Assembly: GCA_963826055.1 (NCBI GenBank)
Contig: CAWGVO010000009.1
Span: 310,001 to 374,000, forward strand
DNA from: JBBDMC01 sp963826055
Lineage (GTDB): Bacteria > Pseudomonadota > Alphaproteobacteria > Rhizobiales > Kaistiaceae
Length of the DNA: 64,000 nt
Direction: 5' to 3'
Part shown: positions 1 to 8,140 of the stretch, in pieces
Layout: each line of letters starts with the position of its first letter
How positions within the stretch are numbered: position 1 is the first letter of the stretch
Notes under the pieces: model-generated
What the model saw: the letters and a program-made list of their open reading frames with translations, nothing else
Told to the model about the DNA's origin: nothing
Databases searched by the model: none
Position numbers and translations under genes: made by a program

Positions 1-1
1 C

Positions 2-833
2 ATGAGATCGCCATGGCGGGGAAAGCGACTCTGGACGATATTGCTGGTCCTTCCCGGACTCGTCGTCGTCTCGGTTTTTGTCTTCGTGCCCCTTGCCGGC
101 CTGGGCGTCATGAGCGTCAGCGAGGGTACGGGCGGACTACCGCTCGACATGTTCCTCGGCGAACTACGTTAGGTTTTTATCCAGCGGCTACTATTTGAAC
201 ATCTTGTGGTCGACGGTTCGCATCGCCGCAGAGGCGAGCGTGGTCGCACTGGTTCTCGGCTATCCGATCGCGGTCTTCCTGGTCACCTATCACAACCTGG
301 TCGCCAGATTCACGGTTGTCGTTCTCCTGTCGCCCCTTTTCGTCAGTGTCGCGGTAAGAGCGTACTCGTGGAACGTTACCTTTGCCCCCAGCGGTCCGCT
401 CGGGGGACTGGGTCTCAACTTCACCGAGTCGGCGGTGGTAATTGGACTGGTGCAGTATCTGCTTCCGTTTGCGGTCCTTTCATTGATCGTCAGTCTGTCA
501 TCCATCGAGCCAGCGCTGGCGCGGGCCGCCCTAACGCTCGGCGCTGGCCCGGTTGAAGTGTTTCGAACGATCACGCTGCCGCTGTCGACACCCGGAATCG
601 TCTCGGCCGTTCTTATCTCATTCACAACCGGCATGACGGCCTTCGCCATTCCCCTACTGCTTGGTGGGGGCAAGATGCACGTGCTGGTGAGCCTCATCTA
701 CGAGCAGCAAATGGGTGTCTTCAATCAGGGCTTCGCCGCCACGGCTAGCGTAATACTGCTGGCGATCAGCCTGGCTGTGGTGGTGATCATGAACTGGCTG
801 AGCTGGCGGCTTCAGCGGGGAGTAAACGCATGA
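2..833 (+). pseudogene. ABC transporter permease, PotB/PotH type, frameshifted (possibly 5' partial)
   Basis: This is an inner-membrane permease of a binding-protein-dependent ABC importer of the spermidine/putrescine type. A first hydrophobic helix is read from an ATG at position 2. That frame stops at 171, and the rest (NYVRFLSSGYYLNIL onward) continues one base later to 833. Removing one A of the AA at 162-163 would join the two parts. The long frame holds about five further membrane helices and the EAA loop (EPALARAALTLGAG, around 505-550) that docks on the ATPase. The stop overlaps the ATG of the next permease by ATGA. The binding protein and ATPase must lie upstream of the window. Whether the frameshift is real or a sequence error cannot be told here. 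Confidence 0.8.
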
Positions 834-1634
834 AACCCGGGGGCAAGGCGGCGCTGATGTCGTGGACCCTTGTCGTCGCAGTTGCGATGCTGCTGCCCTT
901 GGTCGTTATCGTCGTTTCGTCGGTGACGCCCAAAGAATTCGTTTCGTTTCCGCCTCCGGGCATAAGTTTCCGCTGGTACAAGGCGATCATAGGCACGCTC
1001 GAACATACTCAATGCTTTCGTTTACAGCGTGGTTGTCGCCTCGATTTCCGCCGTGGTTTCATTGCTCGTCGGATCGGCTGCCGCCTTCGCGATCGCACGC
1101 CATCGGTTTCCGGGGCGCGGTTTTCTCCTCGCCACGCTAATGGCGCCGTTCATGGTTCCGCACATCGTGCTCGCCGTCGGACTCCTTCAATTGTGCGCCA
1201 ACCTTGCCATCAATTCCTCGCCATACGGATTGGTCGCTGGACACATTGCGATCAGCCTGCCGTTCGTGATCAGGCTCATGCTGTCTGGATTGGAGGGTTT
1301 CGACGCGCGGCTTGAATCGGCAAGCCGCAGCCTTGGCGCTTCTTGGGCGCGCACCATCTGGTTCGTGACGCTTCCCTCAATTCGACCGGCGCTGATCGCC
1401 AGCGGCGTCTTTGCATTTTTGTTGTCGTTCGATGAGACAGGCGTTTCCGTCTTTACGGCGCTTCCCGGAAAAACGACGCTGCCCGCTCTCGTCTATCAGT
1501 ACGCGGAACAGAAGTCGTCGCCGATCCTGACGGCCGTCAGTTCTTCGATGGTTGTTTTCGGTGCCATTGTCGCCGTTGTCCTCGAACGGATGTTCGGCCT
1601 GCTCCGGCTATTGAACGGAGGTGTCAAGACTTGA
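830..1634 (+). pseudogene. ABC transporter permease, PotC/PotI type, frameshifted
   Basis: This is the second permease of the same importer and starts in an ATGA overlap with the first. The first frame reads through helix 1 and the typical periplasmic stretch (VSFPPPGISFRWYKAII). It loses homology near 1001, and the protein resumes in the next frame (LNAFVYSVVVASIS) to the stop at 1632-1634. The second part has four to five helices and an EAA loop (LESASRSLGASWARTIW). One surplus base near 1001 explains the break. Together with the preceding gene it would form the heterodimeric membrane channel. The substrate cannot be read from permeases alone; polyamine-type permeases also move opines, thiamine and phosphonates. 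Confidence 0.8.
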
Positions 1635-1728
1635 TGGCAAAATACTCATCACAAACCCAGGGCGACGGACGTTTGCTTTCGTATTTGAAGGCGTGGCTGC
1701 GAACGGAAGTCGTCGGCCGAGTAGTCGT

Positions 1729-2559
1729 ATGAAGATTATCGACGCCCAAATTCATGTCTGGCAGGCGAGCACGTCGGAAGATCCCTGGCCGACAGGAGCT
1801 GTAAGCCTGCACGGCGATCCAGTTTCGATAGAAAGGGCTCTGGCCGTGCTCGATCAGGCTGGCGTTGATGCGGCTGTGTTGGTGCCTCCGAGTTGGGTGA
1901 GTTTCTCCAACCGCTATTCGTTAGAAGCAGCGCGCCTTCACCCGGACCGCTTCCGTGTGTTCGGTCGCTTCGACATCGCGGCGCCTGAGGGACCGCAATA
2001 CCTGTCGCGGTGGCTCGAACAGCCGGGCATGCTCGGCATCCGAATGCTGCTGAACGCCGGCACCGGTCTTGACGCCCTGACTGATCGAAGCTTCGACTGG
2101 TTCTGGCAGGGATGCGAGGCGTGTCGCATTCCGCTTATGTGTTTCACGCCCCTCAACGCGCGCGCGCTGGGCCCGATAGCCGAACGGCATCCGACACTGC
2201 GGCTGATCGTGGACCATGCCGGACGCAATCCACGCGGCGAAAAGGACGAGGCGGCCTGGTCCGATCTCGACGAACTTACGGCGCTCGGACGCTTCCAAAA
2301 CGTGGCGGTCAAGGTTTCGTCACTTCCTTGCTTTGCAAACGGCCCATACCCGTTCACTGCGCTGCACAAGCCGGTGCGGGCGATCTACGACGCGTTTGGG
2401 CCACAACGAATGATGTGGGGCAGCGATCTCAGTCGTCTCACCTCGTCGTACGAAGAGAATTTGCGTCTCTTCACTGAAGGTCTGGAGTTTCTGTCAGGCT
2501 CTGACCGTGAGTGGATCCTGGGTAAGGCCCTCGCCAAGTTTTGCGGCTGGCAGCTTTAG
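1729..2559 (+). CDS. Amidohydrolase family 2 (TIM-barrel metal-dependent hydrolase)
   Basis: A 276-residue metal-dependent TIM-barrel hydrolase or decarboxylase of the amidohydrolase_2 group, which also holds 2-pyrone-4,6-dicarboxylate lactonase and ACMSD-like enzymes. The first strand carries DAQIHVW with one His at the HxH position, the central strand carries IVDHAG, and the C-terminal catalytic Asp sits in WGSD. The ATG at 1729 is preferred because DAQIH then lies a few residues from the start; the frame is open further upstream to 1621 but that part is not protein-like. It follows the permeases and ends 23 bases before the RraA-like gene, so it probably belongs to the same transcript. The substrate is unknown; lactones or dicarboxylates are plausible. 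Confidence 0.8.
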   Translation: MKIIDAQIHVWQASTSEDPWPTGAVSLHGDPVSIERALAVLDQAGVDAAVLVPPSWVSFSNRYSLEAARLHPDRFRVFGRFDIAAPEGPQYLSRWLEQPGMLGIRMLLNAGTGLDALTDRSFDWFWQGCEACRIPLMCFTPLNARALGPIAERHPTLRLIVDHAGRNPRGEKDEAAWSDLDELTALGRFQNVAVKVSSLPCFANGPYPFTALHKPVRAIYDAFGPQRMMWGSDLSRLTSSYEENLRLFTEGLEFLSGSDREWILGKALAKFCGWQL

Positions 2560-2582
2560 GTCGGCGTCAGGGAGAAGCGAAG

Positions 2583-3291
2583 GTGTCCATCGCGAATGAC
2601 GAACTAGCGGCCCGCTATGGCAGGCTACCGACGGCGATCATCAGCGATATCCTGCGCGTTGCCGGTGCGCCGCATCAGGTCCTGCACCACACGGTGAAGC
2701 CCGTGGCGCCAAGGTCTACGATCGCGGGTCCCGCCTTCTGCATCAAGGGCGAGCGCATCCTCGGTGGGGTGCCAAAGCGGACCAAGGTCAATCCACGCTA
2801 CGAGATGTTTCGCCGTATTCCACGCGGCGCCGTCGCCCTGATTGAGAGCGGCGGTTACGAAGACTGTGTTGTATTTGGCGGTAATATAGCCCTTGCGTTC
2901 AAAATGTCCGGCTGCCGGGGCATCGTCACCGATGGGGGCGTCCGCGACTGGAACGACATCGCTTCAATGGAAATGCCGGTTTTCTGCCGGTTCGCCACGC
3001 CGATCAGTTCCGGCGGCCAGTGGGCGATGACCAAGCTCGAAACGCCGTTGGTCATGGCCGGTCAATCCTCCTCGACTGTCAAAGTCGTACCCTGGTGATT
3101 TTGTCGTCGGAGACGCGGACGGCGTGGTCGTGATCCCGAGCGAGGGCATCGAGTCGGTCCTGGAAAATTCCGAACGACTGGTCGCGCTGGAGCGGCAGGT
3201 TAACGAAGGATTACTGAACAAGCGTGATCCCGGCGAAGTGTTCGAGTCGGTGAAGCGGTTCGAGCATATCCGCCTCATCGAGCCGAACTGA
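2583..3291 (+). pseudogene. RraA-like / HMG-aldolase family protein, frameshifted near its C-terminus
   Basis: A protein of the RraA / 4-hydroxy-4-methyl-2-oxoglutarate aldolase fold, which cleaves pyruvate-type aldols in aromatic-acid degradation; some members instead bind RNase E. The GTG at 2583 follows a GAAGCGAAGG ribosome site. The N-terminus (RLPTAIISDIL) and the metal/substrate loop GGVRDWND (around 2934-2960) are intact. The frame ends at 3098, but the family's C-terminal segment continues one base out of frame as PGDFVVGDADGVVVIP and an end at 3291. Removing one C from CCC (3090-3092) restores a protein of about 235 residues. The neighbouring amidohydrolase fits an aromatic or lactone catabolic role, though the substrate is not shown. 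Confidence 0.8.
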
Positions 3292-3309
3292 CAGTTTCTA
3301 CAAGGTCTG

Positions 3310-3783
3310 GTGGAAATGCAGGTGAAAAAGGATCCGTTTTACGAGCCGGTCGAGCGCCTCAAAAGGCGCCGCGGAGAGGTTCTGGATTCCTGGGGGCCTG
3401 TGACGCTCGATGCTGTCACTGTTTCGCGATTCCACGAGGCGCTCTGCTGGCCGGAGCAGATGCCGCCGGGCTCTCCACCGCCCGCCGTGCTGATGCAACT
3501 GGGCAATATCGAGGTCGACCTCACGAAGGACGCGCGACCACACAAGAGCCTTGCTCCCGGTCTCACCAACTCCGTCAACGGTGGAACAAAAATGACCTGG
3601 GCTCGTCCGTTGGTTGCCGGTGAGGCGATATCGGGACGCGTTTGCCTGAAGGATGCCTACGCTCGTGAAGGTAAATCAGGGCCGTTGGCTATGGTCGTCG
3701 TGGAAACGATCTTCGTCGACGGCGCCGGCAAGGTCGCGGCGCGAACCGAGAAGACAACCATTTTTCGCGGGCTGGCGCCATGA
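3310..3783 (+). CDS. MaoC-like N-terminal (FAS1-type) dehydratase-domain protein
   Basis: A 157-residue hot-dog-fold protein resembling the MaoC_dehydrat_N domain (GGTKMTWARPLVAGEAISG and a following REGKSGPL turn). In such pairs the N-terminal type lacks the catalytic Asp-His and completes the acyl-CoA site of its partner, as ChsH2 does for ChsH1. The start is GTG 3310 or ATG 3316, with an AAGG site just upstream. It overlaps the second MaoC gene by ATGA, so the two are expected to be made in equal amounts and form a heteromer. The pair would hydrate the enoyl-CoA made by the two acyl-CoA dehydrogenases that follow. Confidence 0.82.
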   Translation: MEMQVKKDPFYEPVERLKRRRGEVLDSWGPVTLDAVTVSRFHEALCWPEQMPPGSPPPAVLMQLGNIEVDLTKDARPHKSLAPGLTNSVNGGTKMTWARPLVAGEAISGRVCLKDAYAREGKSGPLAMVVVETIFVDGAGKVAARTEKTTIFRGLAP

Positions 3784-4244
3784 CGACCGCAACGCTGACC
3801 TTGAATGAGGTGAAGGCGCTGGCGACGGGTTCGCGTCTACGTAGCGTTGAACTGCGACCGACAACGATGACCCAACTCGTTTTCTATTGCGCGGCAACGC
3901 GGGTCACCGACCCGATCCATTTCGATCGCGAGTTCGCTCGCGGCCAGGGATTTGCCGACGTCATCGTCAATGGTTCCCTGCGGATCGCGTGGCTGACCCA
4001 GGCCTTGGCGGACCTTGTCGGTGCCCCGGACTTTGTATCGGCGCTTCACTGCGCCCATCGGGGTCCGCTCCACGTCGGGGAACCACTGCACATCGAAGTC
4101 TTCACCAGCGGACTGGCGGTCGCGGTCGAGGAGGGCTGGCAGTTGCCGTGCGCGCTGGTTGGGCGCTCCAGTGGCAAGATCATCGATCAGGGCGAAGGTG
4201 CGCTCACGTTTGTCAATCGTTCAAACCAGCCAGGGTCGAACTAG
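3780..4244 (+). CDS. MaoC-like enoyl-CoA hydratase, catalytic subunit
   Basis: A 154-residue single hot-dog domain of the R-specific enoyl-CoA hydratase group. The hydratase-2 signature is present as VTDPIHFDREFARGQGF, giving the catalytic Asp and His four residues apart, followed by the substrate loop (VIVNGSL). It starts inside the stop of the preceding MaoC-like gene and ends five bases before the acyl-CoA dehydrogenase ATG. The likely role is addition of water to an alpha,beta-unsaturated acyl-CoA in a side-chain or branched acid oxidation cycle. The actual acyl group is unknown. Confidence 0.85.
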   Translation: MTTATLTLNEVKALATGSRLRSVELRPTTMTQLVFYCAATRVTDPIHFDREFARGQGFADVIVNGSLRIAWLTQALADLVGAPDFVSALHCAHRGPLHVGEPLHIEVFTSGLAVAVEEGWQLPCALVGRSSGKIIDQGEGALTFVNRSNQPGSN

Positions 4245-4248
4245 CAGT

Positions 4249-5409
4249 ATGGATATGCTCGAGTCGCAGGATTTTGGAGCGGAGTACAATGATTTCCGCA
4301 ACGAGGTTGAAGCGTTCTTCGAAAGCGAAGCGCGCCCTGAATGGTATTCGCTCGATCCAGAGTCGGACGAATACCACGACCTCGCCCGGGCTATGGATCG
4401 CAAGCTTCTTGATCGCGGCTGGTACACTCTGCACTGGCCGAAAAGATATGGCGGTCGGGACGGCAGCCTCGTCGAATTTTCCATTTTGCGCGAACTCGCT
4501 GGCTATTACCGGGTACCGACGGCCGCCGGACATGGACGCAACATTGTCGGGCCGGCGTTGACAGCGTTTGGCACGGAGGAGCAGAAGCTTCGCTACTTGC
4601 CGCGAATTTCTTCCGGCGAATTGGTCATCTGCCTCGGGTTCACCGAAGCCAATGCGGGCAGCGATCTCGCCGCATTGGAGACCAAAGCACTTCTGGATGG
4701 TGATCACTACGTCGTCAACGGCAGTAAGCTCTACGTAACCTATGGCCTGTTCGCCAACACCATGCTTTTGGCGGCGCGCACCGATCCCACCCAGAAGCGC
4801 TACAAAGGCGTTAGCCTTTTCCTCCTGGACATGAACCTGCCGGGCGTGCGCATCCGTCCGATGGAAGCGCTGAACGGTCATCGGGTTGCGGAGGTGTTTT
4901 TCGACGACGTTCGCGTGCCGAAGGAATGCCTGTTGGGAGAGGAAGGCAACGGCTTCTATCACATGGCGCTGGCGCTCAACTTCGAACGCGCCGGGGTCGA
5001 TCGGCCGGCCATTTACATGGCCTTTCTTGAGGAACTCATTGAGTACTGCCGCAAGACCGATCTCTGGCAGAGATCGCGCGTGCGAGAAGTCCTCGGTCGG
5101 CTGGCGGGCCAGCTATATGCCTGGCGCATGGTGTGCTGGCGCGTCGTGTATTTGCAGGCCCAGGGCCAGACGCCGACCTGGGAAGCCTCGATGTCGCAGT
5201 TCTATCGCAAGGAGATCAATCCGCAGTTCGGTCAGGCCATCCTCGAGATCCTCGGTCCTCGTGCGCTGATGGAGCGTGGCGACCCGGAAGCGATCCTTTA
5301 CGGCCGCGCCGAATGGTATTTGCGAGAAGCGTTCGACAATCATGGTCAGGGCGGTCGCTTCGTCACGCGCAACGTGATCGCTCGGCGCGGTCTCAACCTG
5401 CCGAAGTAG
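4249..5409 (+). CDS. Acyl-CoA dehydrogenase (first subunit of a pair)
   Basis: A 386-residue flavoprotein that oxidises an acyl-CoA to the 2-enoyl-CoA and passes electrons to ETF. The helical N-terminal domain is followed by the FAD-loop CLGFTEANAGSDLAA (about residues 123-137) and the middle beta domain (YVTYGLFANTMLLAARTD). The C-terminal helical domain includes NFERAG and ILEILGPRALM. The ATG at 4249 was chosen because it directly follows the MaoC gene; ATG 4255 is an alternative. A piece similar to residues 155-227 recurs as a relic at 10.6-10.9 kb. Its close coupling to a second, shorter acyl-CoA dehydrogenase suggests an alpha2beta2 enzyme like ChsE1-ChsE2. Confidence 0.92.
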   Translation: MDMLESQDFGAEYNDFRNEVEAFFESEARPEWYSLDPESDEYHDLARAMDRKLLDRGWYTLHWPKRYGGRDGSLVEFSILRELAGYYRVPTAAGHGRNIVGPALTAFGTEEQKLRYLPRISSGELVICLGFTEANAGSDLAALETKALLDGDHYVVNGSKLYVTYGLFANTMLLAARTDPTQKRYKGVSLFLLDMNLPGVRIRPMEALNGHRVAEVFFDDVRVPKECLLGEEGNGFYHMALALNFERAGVDRPAIYMAFLEELIEYCRKTDLWQRSRVREVLGRLAGQLYAWRMVCWRVVYLQAQGQTPTWEASMSQFYRKEINPQFGQAILEILGPRALMERGDPEAILYGRAEWYLREAFDNHGQGGRFVTRNVIARRGLNLPK

Positions 5410-5419
5410 GGCGACAGCA

Positions 5420-6922
5420 ATGATTGTAGCCTTCGACGAAATCCAACGGATGGTGCGCGACGCCGCCCACGGCGTGTGCTCGACGGAATCTGGCGGGCAA
5501 ATTCGCAACCCTCGCGACCTCTGGCGGCAGTTCACGGATTTGGGCTGGACCGGCGTCGTTCTACCGGAGAAGCACGGCGGCAGCGGAGGATCGCTCATCG
5601 ACGCCGGCATCATATGTCTGGAGATGGGACGAGGCGGCCTCTTCTTCTCCTATCCTGACACCGTCGCGTTCAGTCGCGCGCTTGCCGCAACTGGCGGACA
5701 TCTTACCGATGCCGCGACAGAACTCCTCGCGAAAATCGTTGCCGGGAACACTGCAGTGGCACTTGCGCTGCAGATCAACGGCGAAGACCGGTTAGCTCCA
5801 CTGCAGTTGTCATCGAGCTCCGAGCCTGCCCTCTTGACGGAAACGGCCGCCGAGCAAACCGTGATCGTTCGTCTTTTTGAGGGACGCAGCCCGCGCCTCA
5901 TGGCCGTGCCCCTCGAGGGGGCCTCCGCCCGGCCCGCAAGGACGATCGCCCGTGGCAACGACAGGATCGTCGATCTGGAGACCGCGCACCAGTCTGGGGA
6001 CGTGCTGGCCGAAGGTGACGACGCGCGTGAGATCTGGAACATCACGATCGGCACGCATCGCTGCCTCGCGGGCGCGCAACTTATCGGAGCCGGACGCCAT
6101 TTCCTGACGCTGGCAAGCGAATACTCCGGCACACGCGTTCAGTTTGGCGTTGCGATCGGCACGTTTCAGGCCGTGCAACACGCGCTGGCCGAGACGTTCG
6201 CCGCTGCTGAAGGGGCGGAATTGCTGATCTTCAAGGCGCTGAGCGCGATCGAGCGTGGCGCCGATCCAAACGGTCAGGTTGTCACCGGCGCGATCAGCTT
6301 CACGCGTGAGTCAATGTGGACGATGCTGATGAAGTCCTACGACATTCTGGGCGGCGTCGGATACATGGAGGAGCATCCGCTGAGTAACTATACACGCGCC
6401 CTATTGCCAGTAATGGCGGCTCTGGGGTCGGCCGTCGCGCTGCGACGAGGCCGCCGGGTTGGCAATTCGCAGCAAGGGATATTTGCGATGACAGGCGCCG
6501 ACCCGGCAATGGTCAAACCACTGCCGACACCCAGCCAGCTCGCATTGCCGTTCTGGCAGGCCCTTCGACGGGGTGAGTTTCAACTGCAGCGTTGCCAGAC
6601 CTGTGGACGCTACAATCATCCACCAAAGCTCATCTGTCCACACTGCCACGGTCGCAAACTGGAATGGGAGCCGGCCGCGCGCACTGGCATCATATACAGC
6701 TTCACGATTGTGCATCGGCCACCAGCACCGGCGTTCAAGACAGACGTCCCTTACGCCGTCGGCCTGGTCGACATCGACGACACAGATGTTCGCGTCCTGT
6801 CGAGCCTGGTGATGCCGCCCCATCAAGTGAAAGTGGGGATGCGGGTGGAATTGTTCTTCGACCCAGTGAGTGACGACATGACTCTTTTCCGCTTTCGTCC
6901 CTTGGCGAACGCGGACCGATAG
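5420..6922 (+). CDS. Acyl-CoA dehydrogenase fused to a DUF35 zinc-ribbon/OB-fold domain
   Basis: A 500-residue protein with two parts. Residues about 1-350 are a reduced acyl-CoA dehydrogenase (DLWRQFTDLGWTGVVLPEKHGG, then SYDILGGVGYMEEHPLS). Residues about 365-500 are a DUF35 module: the N-terminal helix PSQLALPFWQALRRGEFQLQ, a zinc ribbon with two CxxC pairs (CQTCGRYNHPPKLICPHCHG) and an OB fold. DUF35 domains normally partner thiolase-fold enzymes, and such an enzyme is the next gene. An in-frame ATG at 6488 behind a CAAGGGA site could also start a separate 145-residue DUF35 protein. No stop separates the parts, so a fusion is the simplest reading. Confidence 0.85.
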   Translation: MIVAFDEIQRMVRDAAHGVCSTESGGQIRNPRDLWRQFTDLGWTGVVLPEKHGGSGGSLIDAGIICLEMGRGGLFFSYPDTVAFSRALAATGGHLTDAATELLAKIVAGNTAVALALQINGEDRLAPLQLSSSSEPALLTETAAEQTVIVRLFEGRSPRLMAVPLEGASARPARTIARGNDRIVDLETAHQSGDVLAEGDDAREIWNITIGTHRCLAGAQLIGAGRHFLTLASEYSGTRVQFGVAIGTFQAVQHALAETFAAAEGAELLIFKALSAIERGADPNGQVVTGAISFTRESMWTMLMKSYDILGGVGYMEEHPLSNYTRALLPVMAALGSAVALRRGRRVGNSQQGIFAMTGADPAMVKPLPTPSQLALPFWQALRRGEFQLQRCQTCGRYNHPPKLICPHCHGRKLEWEPAARTGIIYSFTIVHRPPAPAFKTDVPYAVGLVDIDDTDVRVLSSLVMPPHQVKVGMRVELFFDPVSDDMTLFRFRPLANADR

Positions 6923-6933
6923 GAGAAAGCGCG

Positions 6934-8127
6934 ATGGTCAATCCGGATGATAATATCGGTGAGATCCGCCGTTTGCTGGGAAAGACTGCGATCGCGGGCG
7001 TATATACGACCGAATTGGGCGATCTGCCCGACCGCAGCCTAGAGGACCTGTACCTGGAAGCGGTCGTCGGCGCCGTCGAGGATGCTGGCCTGACGCTGGA
7101 CGACGTCGACGGAATCGTCGGCGGCCGCAGCCCGACCGCCAGCGCCGCCACGGCCTTTGCCGGTTACTGGTCCGAATTGCTGGGCCATTCGATCCGCTAC
7201 TATAGCACCGTCGACGCAGCTTCGGGCGGCCATGCGGGCAACATGCTGCACGCTGCCTTGGCCGTCGCCGCGGGACTTGCCAGGTGCGTAGTGGTCATAG
7301 GCGGCGCCAGCCGCGGCGGCGGCGACCGCAACGCCGCCGTTCGCAAGATGGCTGCCGCCCACGGCGAATTCGACGCCGCGTGGGGTACGCTGGTGCCGTC
7401 GTGGTTCGCCATGATCGCTCGCCGTCACATGCACGAGTTCGGCACCACGTCCGAACAGCTCGCCGAGATTGCGGTCTCGACGCGGACCTGGGCGTCCATG
7501 CATCCGCAAGCGATCAAGCGAACGCCGATCACGATCGAAGATGTGATTGGCTCGCGTATGATCTCCGATCCGCTGCACCTTCTCGACTGTTGCCTTTCCA
7601 ATGACGGCGCCGGCGCCCTCGTCATTACGCAAGCCGACCGCGCGCGGCACGGCCCACACAAGCCGATCTACATGCGAGGCGCCGCGGAAGACTATACATT
7701 CCGCGGCTATGTGGACGTATGCCATGACTGGCTCACCTCAGGCGCGGTCTTCACAGGTAAACGCGCCATGGAGATCGCCGGAGTGAAGCACGCTGACGTC
7801 GACGTTGCCGAGATTTATGACTGTTTCACCATCACGGTACTTCGGGAACTCGAGGACCTGGGCTTCTGCCCGGTAGGAGAGGGGGGCCGATTTGTCGCTG
7901 GTGGGGCGCTCGCGCCTGGTGGCAAGCTGCCTACCAACACTCACGGCGGCGGGCTTTCTTACGGTCACGGCTACTCCGGTTTGTCGCACGCCATCGAAGC
8001 GGTGCGTCAGTTGCGCGGCGAAGCCGGGAAACGTCAGGTTGCTGACGCCGAAGTCGCTTTGGTCCACAGCCAAGGCGGGCCGTTGGCGCTACATAGCACC
8101 GCAATTCTTTCGTCCAGTAACAGTTGA
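6934..8127 (+). CDS. Thiolase-fold protein (SCP-x/Ltp2-like), no Cys at the nucleophile position
   Basis: A 397-residue thiolase-superfamily protein. N-terminal and C-terminal halves are both present, with the late histidine loop NTHGGGLSYGHGYSG. The place of the usual acyl-accepting Cys reads VDAASGGHAGN, so Ser (about residue 97) stands where Cys is expected, and the last thiolase Cys motif reads HSQGG. Such proteins include Ltp2, a retro-aldolase that works with a DUF35 partner and is reported to use tyrosines. The gene lies 11 bases after the DUF35 fusion, which supports an aldolase or C-C-cleaving role rather than classical thiolysis. The substrate is unknown. Confidence 0.85.
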   Translation: MVNPDDNIGEIRRLLGKTAIAGVYTTELGDLPDRSLEDLYLEAVVGAVEDAGLTLDDVDGIVGGRSPTASAATAFAGYWSELLGHSIRYYSTVDAASGGHAGNMLHAALAVAAGLARCVVVIGGASRGGGDRNAAVRKMAAAHGEFDAAWGTLVPSWFAMIARRHMHEFGTTSEQLAEIAVSTRTWASMHPQAIKRTPITIEDVIGSRMISDPLHLLDCCLSNDGAGALVITQADRARHGPHKPIYMRGAAEDYTFRGYVDVCHDWLTSGAVFTGKRAMEIAGVKHADVDVAEIYDCFTITVLRELEDLGFCPVGEGGRFVAGGALAPGGKLPTNTHGGGLSYGHGYSGLSHAIEAVRQLRGEAGKRQVADAEVALVHSQGGPLALHSTAILSSSNS

Positions 8128-8140
8128 ACTGCAGAAGAAC

